From Bifidobacterium breve (lineage in GTDB: Bacteria; Bacteroidota; Bacteroidia; Flavobacteriales; Flavobacteriaceae), in the NCBI GenBank assembly GCA_943326765.2, contig CALPUN020000005.1, positions 1 to 34,126 of the forward strand: DNA of 34,126 bases, written 5' to 3'. This document shows, piece after piece, positions 1 through 8,507 of this stretch. A program made the translations under genes and the position numbers. Position 1 is the stretch's first letter; each line of letters starts with the position of its first letter. Below the pieces are notes generated by a model. That model was not told where the DNA came from. It made no database searches and worked only from the letters and a program-made list of their open reading frames with translations.

Positions 1-1
1 A

Positions 2-268
2 ATAAAAAACGCGAGCAAATGTTAAAAATGTTAATTTTTTAAAGGAAGTTCTTAGTGAAATAATCCATTGTATAAGTCCCTCAACTGCTTTTTGGGAAGA
101 ATAACCAATAATAAATTTAATTGGTTCAATACTTTTTGTTTGATGAAGTACAGTCGAGATGGGCTTAGGGTTTTCATCTGCGTTCAAGCTAACAGTTGAA
201 TTAAAGAAGGTATATACTGAGGAATTAAACCAAATATGTTTGGAAGACCTAATGTAAAGAAAATGCGG
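2..268 (-). other. unidentified open frame running off the left edge
   Basis: The minus strand stays open for 89 codons from just after a TAG at 269-271 to the window edge, starting 10 bases past the kinase stop. The frame has no ATG; one TTG is the only common alternative start. The translation contains readable stretches such as NADENPKPISTVLHQTK and EPIKFIIGYSS, but I do not recognise a family. A run this long is unlikely by chance in DNA this AT-rich, so it may be a gene remnant or a gene continuing to the left with a frameshift or unusual start. It could still be accidental. No function is proposed. Confidence 0.25.
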
Positions 269-278
269 CTAGAAGATG

Positions 279-2057
279 CTACTTAGGAAGACAAATTTGA
301 ACAGTCGTTCCTTGTTGGTCTTGACTTTCTACAGCAAAAGTCCCTTTATAGAAAAGGATTCTTTTTTCTATATTTTCAAGACCAAATCCTTTTGCAAAAG
401 TAGCATTGTTAAAACCAATACCATTGTCACTATATTGAAAAACATAGGATTCAGGATAGCCATAAAATTCTATGGTTACAGTGGTCGCCTTGCCGTGTTT
501 AAAAGCATTATTAATAAGTTCTAAAGAAACAAGGTATAGGTCATAAACCCAGTCTTTATCAATTTTTTCTGGGAAGTCATAAGTAAAAAGTTCAACAACT
601 GTATTTTTTTTACCTGAATTTAAAATTCGTATCTGTCGCTTTAAACTGTTCAGTAGTGCACCATCATCTAGAGATTTTGGTAATATTTCATGGGAAATTA
701 CCCGAATATCAGTTGCTAATTCTTTAATACTTTCATAGGCAAGAGTACTGTTTTTGAGTTGAATCAATTGGAGAATATAGGCGATTTTACTACCTAAATT
801 ATCATGAATAATATTAGCAATCGTTCTTCGTTCTCTAATTTGAACCCGAGTTATGGTTTGTATCGCTTTGTCTTTTTCGGCACTAATTTCAGTAATTAAA
901 TTTTTGTTTTTAATAAAAGTATCGATATAGTTTTTATTTAAAATAAAACCAAAAAGGAATACTTCATGGAAAGTGATGATAATAAGCCAGTTCTCCGGTA
1001 AACTTTTTGGGATTATTTGAAAAGATCTTAAAATCACTGCCGACATCCATATAAACTGAGGTAAAAAACCTAAGAAAGTGGAAACCGATTTTACCTTATC
1101 TATTTTAAAATATTGAAAAGTGGACCAAATAACAAGTCCAATAATAAAAAGGAAATTAATGTATCCTAGAACAAAAAACATTTTTATGAAGGCTAATTTA
1201 TCCAAAAACAAGCAAATTAACGAACTAATTATTATGGAATAATTCACCTTGTTTAGCGTAAAAATAATTTTATTTTTTATAGGATAATATTTTTTAAAAT
1301 CGAGAAAATAAGAAGCGAAAAATCCTAAATTAATAAACCATAAGCTAGAAATATAAATACGACATTCGCTAAAATATAAAAAATCAGGCCAGAGGAAATT
1401 TTTAGCATAATTAGATGAAATCATAATATAAAAGGCACTCAAAAAAGTGTATATAATATAAAATCCGTACAGTTTTTCTTTGTAGATATAAAATAAGATG
1501 AAGTTAAAAACAATCAATAATAAAATAATACCTAGAAGGAAGGATACTATGGCAATTTTTACATGTGATTTTCTAGCCAGTGTTTGCTCTTCAGCCAGAT
1601 GAAAGGCAAATTGTAAAAATGAGATTTCTTTGATTATTTTTATATAGCAAACTCTTTCTTCATTTGGTTTTAAATTAATTTCAAAAGCTTGGGAATCTAT
1701 ATAAGGACTGGGAGTGGTTGTTCTATCTCCCAATACTTTTTCTTTATTAGGATTGTAAAATACTAAGCTGTCTATATGATTGTTATCAAAACACAACCAG
1801 GTCTTTCTATCGTTTTTAGAATCATTGTTTTTAATTTTAAAATAACACCAAACAGCAGACTGTTTATTATAACCAATATTTAAACTGTTGTTTTTGCTAA
1901 AAGGAATAAATTTTTTTGATTTGGCTTCCTTAAAGCTCCAAGTATTGTTAGAATTAACAGCATATTTTGCCTCAACAAGTATTGGCTTACTTTTTTGCCC
2001 AACCGAGAGATTGAAAACAAATAAAAGGCTAAGAAAATAAATTATTCTCATAGACAA
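279..2057 (-). CDS. 7TM-DISM sensor histidine kinase
   Basis: Membrane histidine kinase that probably phosphorylates the response regulator encoded just upstream. A signal peptide (residues 1-20, ending SVGQ) precedes an extracytoplasmic DISMED2-like sensory domain (about 25-155), a block of seven hydrophobic helices (about 165-380, 7TM-DISM type) and a cytoplasmic kinase. In the kinase, the HisKA_3-like dimerisation helix carries RERRTIANIIHDN with the likely phospho-acceptor His418. The ATPase has an N box (ELINNAFKHG, about 513-522), G1 (DNGIG, 544-548) and G2 (GFGLENI, about 557-563). The regulator's end overlaps this gene by up to 29 bases, so the pair is one translationally coupled operon. 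Start could also be Met3 (2051). The DISM domain family often senses carbohydrates or other small ligands; the ligand here is unknown. The DNA is visibly more AT-rich than the dcw genes. Confidence 0.9.
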   Translation of the reverse strand: MSMRIIYFLSLLFVFNLSVGQKSKPILVEAKYAVNSNNTWSFKEAKSKKFIPFSKNNSLNIGYNKQSAVWCYFKIKNNDSKNDRKTWLCFDNNHIDSLVFYNPNKEKVLGDRTTTPSPYIDSQAFEINLKPNEERVCYIKIIKEISFLQFAFHLAEEQTLARKSHVKIAIVSFLLGIILLLIVFNFILFYIYKEKLYGFYIIYTFLSAFYIMISSNYAKNFLWPDFLYFSECRIYISSLWFINLGFFASYFLDFKKYYPIKNKIIFTLNKVNYSIIISSLICLFLDKLAFIKMFFVLGYINFLFIIGLVIWSTFQYFKIDKVKSVSTFLGFLPQFIWMSAVILRSFQIIPKSLPENWLIIITFHEVFLFGFILNKNYIDTFIKNKNLITEISAEKDKAIQTITRVQIRERRTIANIIHDNLGSKIAYILQLIQLKNSTLAYESIKELATDIRVISHEILPKSLDDGALLNSLKRQIRILNSGKKNTVVELFTYDFPEKIDKDWVYDLYLVSLELINNAFKHGKATTVTIEFYGYPESYVFQYSDNGIGFNNATFAKGFGLENIEKRILFYKGTFAVESQDQQGTTVQICLPK

Positions 2058-2664
2058 ATTTTACAAGTGAGCTATTATTTGATATCTCTAATTTTTTATT
2101 AATATTTCGCCTATGAGTGTCCACGGTATTTTTAGTAATAGACAATAAACTAGCTATTTCTTTACTTTTTTTTCCTTCAATGACGTATTTAATAATTTGT
2201 TTTTCATGGTTAGACAACCTAAACCTATTGATGATAGATTCATCTTTGGTTAAAAAATCGTTGGTGAACCTAATTGAATTTTTATTAGTATAAAAAGGAC
2301 TGTTCCGTTCTAATTCAATGACAGTAATAAGTTCTTCTGCGGTAGTTTCCTTTTTCAAAAAGGCATTCAGATTCATTTTTTGCGCTTTTTGAATCAAAAA
2401 ATCTTCATAGTAAGCCGTAAGGATAATGACTTTGGTGTCTTTTAAATCAATTTTTAAATCTTCTATTAATACAAAACCATCTACATTATCAATATTTAAA
2501 TCACAAATAAAAACATCAATTTTATTTTCTTTAATATAAGTTTTACAGGATTCAGAATCATTGTATCCAATTACAGTATAGTCATTGCCAAATTTCTTTA
2601 GAATCTCTGTTAATCCACCTAAAAACAGGATATGATCATCGCAGATTAATATTTTTTTAGACAT
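2029..2664 (-). CDS. LuxR/NarL-type response regulator
   Basis: Transcription factor of the two-component pair with the downstream kinase. The receiver domain (1-120) has the acidic pocket CDDH (residues 8-11), the phospho-acceptor Asp55 in VFICDLN, the Thr switch in ILTAYY and the conserved Lys in FLKKET. A C-terminal GerE/LuxR helix-turn-helix (about 150-205) reads LSNHEKQIIKYVIEGKKSKEIA and then NTVDTHRRNINKKL. I chose the start at MSKKILICDD because receiver domains begin right there; an in-frame upstream Met would add seven unlikely residues. The gene comes first in the operon and overlaps the kinase start. No promoter of the TAnnTTTG form was found upstream. Target genes are unknown. 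Confidence 0.92.
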   Translation of the reverse strand: MSKKILICDDHILFLGGLTEILKKFGNDYTVIGYNDSESCKTYIKENKIDVFICDLNIDNVDGFVLIEDLKIDLKDTKVIILTAYYEDFLIQKAQKMNLNAFLKKETTAEELITVIELERNSPFYTNKNSIRFTNDFLTKDESIINRFRLSNHEKQIIKYVIEGKKSKEIASLLSITKNTVDTHRRNINKKLEISNNSSLVKFVYENNLFS

Positions 2665-2685
2665 CTGAGGTAATGGGAATTGCAA

Positions 2686-3211
2686 TTATTTTGAGTAAAT
2701 GTACTCAATGAAATGGTTTTATATGTATTTAAACCGTTTTTTCCTATTTTTAAAATATTTTAATCAACAGAATCCTTCGAGTCTCTGGCCTCGGTGTAAT
2801 TCATTCCATCAACCTAGAAATGGTCTGTAAATCGCTCTAAAAACAAAGTCATTAATACCGTCATTAATACCCAAATTATCAGAAAAAGCCTTAAAAGTAA
2901 CTTTTTTAGAAGATTCCTACTTCCCTTCTGTTCTCTTCCGTAATTGTATGATCATATCGAGTTTCAAAATTACTTGCTCCTTTTTAAAACTGATTTGATA
3001 GCTTAATGTTTAATGATTTTGAATTCAGAAGTGTGTTATCAATTTTTTTTTTTGCTGATTCCAATGAAGTTGTGTTATGGAAATTACTGAATTAAGCGTG
3101 TAAACTTATCTGTTGAGAGTTATCCTAAAGATAACACTGAAACATCCTTCCGATGTTTAACTTCTCGTATCCAAAAGGGCTTTCCTATTTGCCATAATTG
3201 AGTACAATTAA
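2686..3211. other. decayed intergenic DNA with coding scraps
   Basis: About 525 bases with no intact gene. On the minus strand near 2780-2965 there are short peptide-like open stretches in two frames, for example YDHTITEENRREVGIF and then, after a shift, VTFKAFSDNLGINDGIND followed by FVFRAIYRPF. They are broken by stops and frameshifts, as expected for a dying gene; the family was not recognised. Between about 3128 and 3211 the plus strand weakly resembles the middle of rpe (see the pseudogene). No promoter or RNA gene was seen. Confidence 0.4.
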
Positions 3212-3448
3212 GGATTTGAAGTACAATCATTTATCGAGAACACTTACTCCAAAGTAGAAAAATTAAAAGCCTTGATTCAAAGAAAGAACGCCAATACCCT
3301 AATTGAAATTGATGGTGGAGTCAACAATAAAAACGCAAAACAATTAGTGACCGCTGGCGCCGATGTTTTGGCAGCTGGCAACTTTGTTTTTAAATCGGAA
3401 AATCCAAGTCAAACTATTACCGATTTAAAGCAATTGACAAGCATCTAA
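3212..3448 (+). pseudogene. rpe: ribulose-phosphate 3-epimerase, C-terminal remnant
   Basis: The plus strand encodes about 78 in-frame residues ending at a TAA. They match the end of ribulose-phosphate 3-epimerase (pentose phosphate pathway, Ru5P to Xu5P): QSFIENTYSKVEKL, then the phosphate-binding LIEIDGGV (catalytic Asp), then AGADVLAAGNFVF. The preceding VNPGFGGQ motif of the family appears only as GFEVQ, with an in-frame TAA at 3209-3211; the DNA there still resembles the family sequence with a one-base loss and substitutions. Nothing upstream gives an intact barrel or start. The final 70 residues look undamaged, so decay or truncation affected mainly the 5' part. A working copy is expected elsewhere because the enzyme is central. 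The tRNA-Arg gene lies 45 bases downstream. Confidence 0.85.
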
Positions 3449-3461
3449 TCTTAGTTTCCAT

Positions 3462-3493
3462 AAAAAAACCATTCTTTTCAGAATGGTTTTTTT
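3462..3493. terminator. bidirectional terminator between rpe remnant and tRNA-Arg
   Basis: A 13-bp perfect stem (3462-3474 with 3481-3493), containing ACCATTC / GAATGGT, encloses a six-base loop. It has A tracts on one side and T tracts on the other, so it can end transcripts on both strands. On the minus strand it begins within the tRNA's CCA end. Confidence 0.8.
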
Positions 3494-3569
3494 GGTGACC
3501 GCGGCAGGGTTCGAACCTGCAACCATCAGAGCCGAAATCTGATATTCTATCCAGTTGAACTACGCAGCC
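3493..3569 (-). tRNA. tRNA-Arg (anticodon TCG)
   Basis: Reading the minus strand gives a full cloverleaf. The acceptor stem is GGCTGCG with CGCGGTC (two G-U pairs). The D arm GTTC/GAAT closes with one G-U pair. The anticodon stem TCAGA/TCTGA holds the loop TTTCGGC, giving anticodon TCG (reads CGA). The T arm GCAGG/CCTGC has the loop TTCGAAC, and discriminator A is followed by an encoded CCA. The gene lies 77 bases downstream of yqeY on the same strand with no clear promoter of its own, so it may be co-transcribed. A terminator follows directly. Confidence 0.97.
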
Positions 3570-3646
3570 ATTTTTTTATTTACGATTTTAGATTTTAGAT
3601 TGATGATTTTAAAATTGTCTATCTAATAGTGTCAATCGTACCTGTA

Positions 3647-4096
3647 TTATACTAATAATTTTTTGACGAGGGAAGAAATGGTTTTCCCTTCAGCAGTTCC
3701 GCCTAATTGCGCTGATGCTAAGCCCATGACTTTGCCCATGGCCGCGATTCCTGATGCTCCTGTTTCGGCAATAATTTTAGCAATCACCGCTTCTACTTCT
3801 GCTTCGCTTAATTGCGCTGGTAAGAATTTTTCAATTACCGCAATTTGCGCTAATTCGGGTTCCACCAAATCCATACGATTTTGTTCGCTAAAGATTTTAG
3901 CACTGTCTTTACGTGTTTTAACCAATTTTTGCAGCAATTTAATTTCGTCTTCTGCCGAAATTTCTTCCTTGCTACCCGTAGCGGTTTGCGCCAAAAGCAT
4001 TTCTGATTTGATGGCTCTTAAAGCTTCTAAAGCAACGGTGTCTTTGGCTCTCATGGCAGTTTTGATTTCTTCCATGATCTTAGCTGATAAACTCAT
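3647..4096 (-). CDS. yqeY: GatB/YqeY domain protein
   Basis: A 149-residue cytoplasmic protein of the YqeY family, related to the C-terminal tRNA-binding part of the GatB amidotransferase subunit. Family features visible are the N-terminal helix with MRAKDTVALEALRAIKSEM, the central KLVKTRKDSA and the C-terminal KVMGLASAQLGGTAEGKTISSLVKKLL. Its role is unproven; a link to tRNA-dependent amidation is inferred from the domain. The start MSLSAKI gives the usual family length; an upstream Met at 4129 would add eleven atypical residues. It is the last protein gene after ftsZ, separated by about 280 bases and a terminator, so it probably has its own promoter. The tRNA-Arg gene follows. Confidence 0.9.
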   Translation of the reverse strand: MSLSAKIMEEIKTAMRAKDTVALEALRAIKSEMLLAQTATGSKEEISAEDEIKLLQKLVKTRKDSAKIFSEQNRMDLVEPELAQIAVIEKFLPAQLSEAEVEAVIAKIIAETGASGIAAMGKVMGLASAQLGGTAEGKTISSLVKKLLV

Positions 4097-4320
4097 TTTA
4101 ATGTGCGTGTTATGGTTTCGGAATTGCATTTTTGCCCCAGATGGCAGTGGAAAACCTTTTTCTTGAAAGTGGATTTTTTCTTGAACTTAAAAAGCAACCG
4201 CAGAAGCTTTATTAATTTTTTTTAAAAAAACATTTTCAAGGAAAAGTTTGGAACGTACCGCTGGATTAAGGCCCAACAAAACTACAAAAAAAGTTTAGAT
4301 TATCGGCTCCCTTTTTTAAA

Positions 4321-4359
4321 CAAAATAACCCGAAAACTTGAGGGGATTTTCGGGTTATT
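4321..4359 (-). terminator. terminator after ftsZ
   Basis: A 13-bp inverted repeat (AATAACCCGAAAA at 4324-4336 with TTTTCGGGTTATT at 4347-4359) lies 20 bases past the ftsZ stop. On the minus strand a T-rich run follows. It probably ends most dcw transcripts before yqeY. Confidence 0.75.
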
Positions 4360-4378
4360 GGCAACTAATTCGGGAAAG

Positions 4379-6322
4379 TTAATCTACGTTGTCATGCAAG
4401 AACGAGTTGTTCGACCGCAATTGCGGATCGTCGTTGCTATCCGTTCCTAATGACGTACGAGAAGTAGTAGTATCATAAGAATTCGTTGTAATATCAATTC
4501 CTGATCGTTTGTAGGCCGGTTCTTTCTCGAACTCTTCCATACGAGATGGATTGTTGTGGAATTTATAGTTGAAATCTTTTAATTTTCTTCTTCTTTCATC
4601 GGCTCTAAATCTTAGGGTATCTTCAATAGACATTTCCATTGGCGATACTTCTTCAAAAGCAGAGGAGAAATGAGATACTTCTTCTACTTTTTTAACCGTA
4701 ATATTTAATTCTTCTGCAATCGGTTCTGGGGCCATATTTTCTACTGGCTTAGAGCTTAGCAATTCATTTTCGAGTTCCATGTATTCTTCCAACGAATACT
4801 TGATGATCCCGTTTTCGTTCAATTCGGTCATCGGAACCATTTGTATCGGTTGGTTTACAATGATGTTTTTTGTTTCACTAGTCAACTCGAAAAGGATTTT
4901 ATTTTCATCAACTTCTGCAACCACTGTAGCCAAAGGCATGTCGAACGAGAATGTAACTTGTTCTTCTTTGATTATTTTATGATCGATTACGGTAATTTCT
5001 TTAATATCCGTTGTTTTTGGGGAAGCGATTTCGAATGTAAATTCTTTTTCTGGTGATACGATTTCGAAAGTAACATCTAAATTTTTGATGAATTCAGAAA
5101 TCACCATTAGTTCGTTTTCATTGATCGCCGGTTCTTGTATCTCAGCAACTTCGTCCTCGATAAGTTCAAAAACAACTTTTTCTTCTTGATCAGCTACAGG
5201 AGAGTTCGAAATTGAAGCTTCGGCATCCAATTGAAAAGAAGCAAGCATTTTATTGGTCAAATCGCGTTCTAATTTATGTTCTCCGTCTAACGAATGAATG
5301 ATTTTTTTCGGTTCGTTATTTACGATTTCATTTTGTTGTTCTACGTTGAAGCCTGTTGCAATAATTGTAACTGCAATCGAGTCTCCAAGAGTTTCATCTT
5401 CACCAACACCCATAATGATATTGGCATTGAAGCCCGCTTCGGTTTGAATGTGGTCGTTGATTTCACCAATTTCGTCAATGGTAATTTCATTAGTTCCAGA
5501 AACGATAAGCAACAATACGTTTTTAGCACCTGAAATTTTATTGTCATTTAATAACGGGGAATCTAAAGCGGCAATAATAGCTTCTTTAGCTCGGTTATCT
5601 CCAATGGCTGTTGCCGATCCCATAATGGCAGTTCCACTATTTGACAATACCGTTTTAGCATCTTTTAAATCGATATTTTGAGTATAGTGATGCGTGATTA
5701 CTTCCGCAATTCCTCGAGAGGCCGTTGCTAATACTTCATCTGCTTTTGAAAATCCGGCCTTGAAACCAAGATTTCCATATACTTCTCTTAATTTGTTGTT
5801 GTTGATTACGATTAAAGAATCGACTTGTTTTCTCAGTTTTTCAACTCCTAACAACGCTTGATCCGAACGAACTTTTCCTTCAAATTGAAACGGAATCGTT
5901 ACAATTCCTACGGTAAGAATGTCTCTTTCTTTAGCCAATTGTGCAATAACCGGTGCTGCACCAGTTCCGGTTCCTCCACCCATCCCGGCGGTAATAAAAA
6001 CCATTTTGGTATTCGCGTCCAGCATCTTTTCGATATCAGCAATACTTTCGATCGCGGATTGTTGCCCAACTTCCGGATTCGCTCCTGCGCCAAGCCCTTC
6101 GGTAAGATGCATCCCTAATTGAATTTTATTAGGAACCGAACTGTTTTGTAATGCCTGCGAGTCGGTATTGCAGACGATAAAATCTACCCCTTTAATCCCT
6201 TGTTTAAACATGTGATTGATGGCATTACTTCCGCCGCCACCTACTCCGATTACTTTAATCACATTGGATTGATTTTTGGGTAAATCAAATGAAATGTTTC
6301 CAAATTCTGAGTTGCTTATCAT
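4379..6322 (-). CDS. ftsZ: cell division protein FtsZ
   Basis: Tubulin-like GTPase that polymerises into the division ring. The GTP-binding core (about 15-330) shows GVGGGGSNAI, the tubulin signature GGGTGTG (115-121) and the synergy loop NIDLKDAK. Typical FtsZ is about 380-400 residues; this one has 647. The extra part is an acidic, low-complexity linker (about 345-590) containing a small tandem repeat (TFEIVSPEKE / TFEIASPK). A PAYKR motif at 602-606 resembles the conserved C-terminal peptide that binds FtsA, but about 40 further residues follow, ending FLHDNVD. Long tails are usual in Bacteroidota FtsZ. It is the last dcw gene, 46 bases after ftsA. Confidence 0.98.
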   Translation of the reverse strand: MISNSEFGNISFDLPKNQSNVIKVIGVGGGGSNAINHMFKQGIKGVDFIVCNTDSQALQNSSVPNKIQLGMHLTEGLGAGANPEVGQQSAIESIADIEKMLDANTKMVFITAGMGGGTGTGAAPVIAQLAKERDILTVGIVTIPFQFEGKVRSDQALLGVEKLRKQVDSLIVINNNKLREVYGNLGFKAGFSKADEVLATASRGIAEVITHHYTQNIDLKDAKTVLSNSGTAIMGSATAIGDNRAKEAIIAALDSPLLNDNKISGAKNVLLLIVSGTNEITIDEIGEINDHIQTEAGFNANIIMGVGEDETLGDSIAVTIIATGFNVEQQNEIVNNEPKKIIHSLDGEHKLERDLTNKMLASFQLDAEASISNSPVADQEEKVVFELIEDEVAEIQEPAINENELMVISEFIKNLDVTFEIVSPEKEFTFEIASPKTTDIKEITVIDHKIIKEEQVTFSFDMPLATVVAEVDENKILFELTSETKNIIVNQPIQMVPMTELNENGIIKYSLEEYMELENELLSSKPVENMAPEPIAEELNITVKKVEEVSHFSSAFEEVSPMEMSIEDTLRFRADERRRKLKDFNYKFHNNPSRMEEFEKEPAYKRSGIDITTNSYDTTTSRTSLGTDSNDDPQLRSNNSFLHDNVD

Positions 6323-6368
6323 ACTTTTTGGTTTTTGATATTCTTATTCTATATTGATAAGGTTGCCC

Positions 6369-7778
6369 TTATTCTGCGTTATCTAAAAATTCTTTGATCT
6401 TATCGACGTATTTATCGAAAAAGGATCTTCTAATCTTGGTTTCGGTCGATTCTGGTTTGAAAACTGACGTTTCTTCCATTTTTACTTCTGCTTCGACTTT
6501 TTCATAAACCGAGTCCTCTACATTCTTAGGTTCGTCAACGATTTCAAACGTTCGTTCCTGTTTTGGTGTTACTTTCTCAGGCACCACGGTCGTTTCTTTT
6601 CTGACAGCACTTTGAGTTTTGTTTTCAATGCTGTTCATCACCAAACCAACTGCAGTCGCGTATAATGGACTTGAAATCTCTTCATCAGAATTCCCGGCCA
6701 AGTGTTCGTTTGGATAGCCAATTCTAGTATCCATGCCTGTAATGTATTCTACCAGTTGTTTGATGTGTTTCAAATTGGCACCACCACCAGTTAATACAAT
6801 CCCTGCAATCAATTTTTTGCGAGGATCTTCGTGACCGTAGGCTTTTATTTCTGCGAAAACTTGTTCAATAATTTCAACCACACGAGCGTGAATTATTTTC
6901 GATAAATTTTTCAGAGATATCTCTTTTGGTTCTCTCCCTCTTAACCCTGGAATCGAAACAATTTCATTGTCTTTGTTTTCACCAGGCCAAGCAGATCCGA
7001 ATTTTACTTTCAACAATTCCGCTTGCTTTTCTATAATCGAACAGCCTTCTTTAATATCGTCTGTAATTACATTTCCTCCGAAAGGGATTACTGCCGTATG
7101 GCGAATGATTCCGTCTTTAAAAATGGCCAAATCTGTTGTTCCACCACCAATATCGATCAAAGCCACACCAGCTTCTTTTTCTTCCTGACTCAAAACGGCA
7201 TCTGCGGAAGCTAAAGGTTCTAAGGTTAATCCTGACAATTCAATGCCGGAACTCTGAATGCATCGCCCAACGTTTCTGATAGAAGAAGCTTGTCCCACCA
7301 CAACGTGAAAACTACTTTCCAAACGGCCACCGTACATTCCGATAGGCTCTTTGATATCCGATTGCCCGTCGATTTTGAATTCTTGTGGCAACACGTGAAT
7401 AATTTCTTCTCCAGGAAGCATTGCTAATTTGTGCACTTGATTGATTAGCAAATCGATATCTTTCCCACCTATCACTTCTTCGGCATTGCTTCTGCTGATG
7501 TAATCACTGTGTTGAATACTGCGAATGTGCTGTCCGGCAATTCCCACTACTACATCTTTAATTTTATATCCTGAATTGTTTTCCGCTTCAAGGATAGCTT
7601 GCTGAATAGAATGAATGGTTTGCGTGATATTGTTCACCACACCGCGAGCTACTCCGAGACTTTTAGATTTTCCAACCCCTAAAATCTCCAATTTCCCATA
7701 CTCGTTCTTCTTACCAATCATGGCAACAATCTTAGTAGTTCCAATATCTAAACCAACTGCAATGTTTTCTTTTTCCAT
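6369..7778 (-). CDS. ftsA: cell division protein FtsA
   Basis: Actin-like ATPase that anchors FtsZ to the membrane and recruits later division proteins. The N-terminal phosphate loop reads VGLDIGTTKIVAMIG, and the second ATP-binding motif is ALIDIGGGTTDLAIF. The adenosine motif IVLTGGGANLKHI lies near 325-337. The SHS2/1C region sits at about 85-165. Residues about 390-440 form an acidic linker, and the last 25 (RRSFFDKYVDKIKEFLDNAE) make a plausible amphipathic membrane-targeting helix. The protein is 469 residues, longer than the roughly 420 of E. coli because of this linker. It starts 6 bases after the ftsQ stop. Confidence 0.97.
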   Translation of the reverse strand: MEKENIAVGLDIGTTKIVAMIGKKNEYGKLEILGVGKSKSLGVARGVVNNITQTIHSIQQAILEAENNSGYKIKDVVVGIAGQHIRSIQHSDYISRSNAEEVIGGKDIDLLINQVHKLAMLPGEEIIHVLPQEFKIDGQSDIKEPIGMYGGRLESSFHVVVGQASSIRNVGRCIQSSGIELSGLTLEPLASADAVLSQEEKEAGVALIDIGGGTTDLAIFKDGIIRHTAVIPFGGNVITDDIKEGCSIIEKQAELLKVKFGSAWPGENKDNEIVSIPGLRGREPKEISLKNLSKIIHARVVEIIEQVFAEIKAYGHEDPRKKLIAGIVLTGGGANLKHIKQLVEYITGMDTRIGYPNEHLAGNSDEEISSPLYATAVGLVMNSIENKTQSAVRKETTVVPEKVTPKQERTFEIVDEPKNVEDSVYEKVEAEVKMEETSVFKPESTETKIRRSFFDKYVDKIKEFLDNAE

Positions 7779-7784
7779 AATCTA

Positions 7785-8507
7785 TTATTTGGTGCACACA
7801 ACTTGCTGCGTAAACTTCAGATTTATTTTTTTGTATTTGTATAACGAACTATCCACTATCGCTTTTTGAAAAAAGGCTTTGTAATTGTTGAATTTCCGTT
7901 CGACATTGATAGTTTTTCCAAAATCAATCTCATAATTAAAATTCCGATTCAACATTTTCAAACTACCATTGGAGAGAATCTGCATTCCAATGATATTTTT
8001 TTTCAAAAAATCGTCGTCATAAACAAACCGTAATAATTTGTTTAAATCGTCTTTACTTACTGTGCTAATTTCCCCCGAAATAATTGGAACTCTCGCTGTA
8101 AATTCGTCCGACAAAGGCATTATACTTCCTTGATAGTCAATATAAAAAGACCCTTCTTCGTTGAACACTCGCGCTATTGGTGTTTTTTGTTTCACCAACA
8201 CTTTTAAAACCCCATCAATACTGACAAACACCTCTGATTTTTCAATCATAGGATTGGCATCGATGGATTTTTCCAACTTGTTCAAATCTAAATCAACTTT
8301 TTGAATGCTTGAAGCATCTTTTTTATTTTCTATTAACAATTTATTAACCGTTTCCTGTTTAATGTACGGACTCGAATCATCAACAAAAACAACCACGGAT
8401 TTCGTTAGTTTTCGGTTTTCATTTCGCAAAGAAGTAAATGAAAATAAGAAAACCACTAAGGCAAACATGAGTACTAATCGGATGTTGGTCCAGTTAAATA
8501 TTTTCAT
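7785..8507 (-). CDS. ftsQ: cell division protein FtsQ-like
   Basis: Single-pass division protein of 240 residues. A short cytoplasmic N terminus is followed by one membrane helix (about 9-27, LVLMFALVVFLFSFTSL). A POTRA-like segment comes next (about 30-115, with VDLDLNKLEKSI and IEKSEVFVSIDGVLKVLVKQ), then the FtsQ beta domain with RVFNEEGSFYIDYQGSIMPLS. This VxxxxPxARxF-type region is the clearest family mark. Position between murC and ftsA is the standard dcw place for ftsQ. Its ATG overlaps the murC stop as ATGA, which points to coupled translation. Confidence 0.88.
   Translation of the reverse strand: MKIFNWTNIRLVLMFALVVFLFSFTSLRNENRKLTKSVVVFVDDSSPYIKQETVNKLLIENKKDASSIQKVDLDLNKLEKSIDANPMIEKSEVFVSIDGVLKVLVKQKTPIARVFNEEGSFYIDYQGSIMPLSDEFTARVPIISGEISTVSKDDLNKLLRFVYDDDFLKKNIIGMQILSNGSLKMLNRNFNYEIDFGKTINVERKFNNYKAFFQKAIVDSSLYKYKKINLKFTQQVVCTK

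Noticed and set aside
3571-3620. GATTTTAGATTTTAGATTG short tandem repeat
   Set aside because: Two to three imperfect units of AT-rich sequence; too small for CRISPR or a satellite and typical of AT-rich spacers.
3663-4166. 167-codon plus-strand open frame opposite yqeY
   Set aside because: It is the antisense of a recognised gene, with odd composition rich in Ser, Ala and Ile and no motif.
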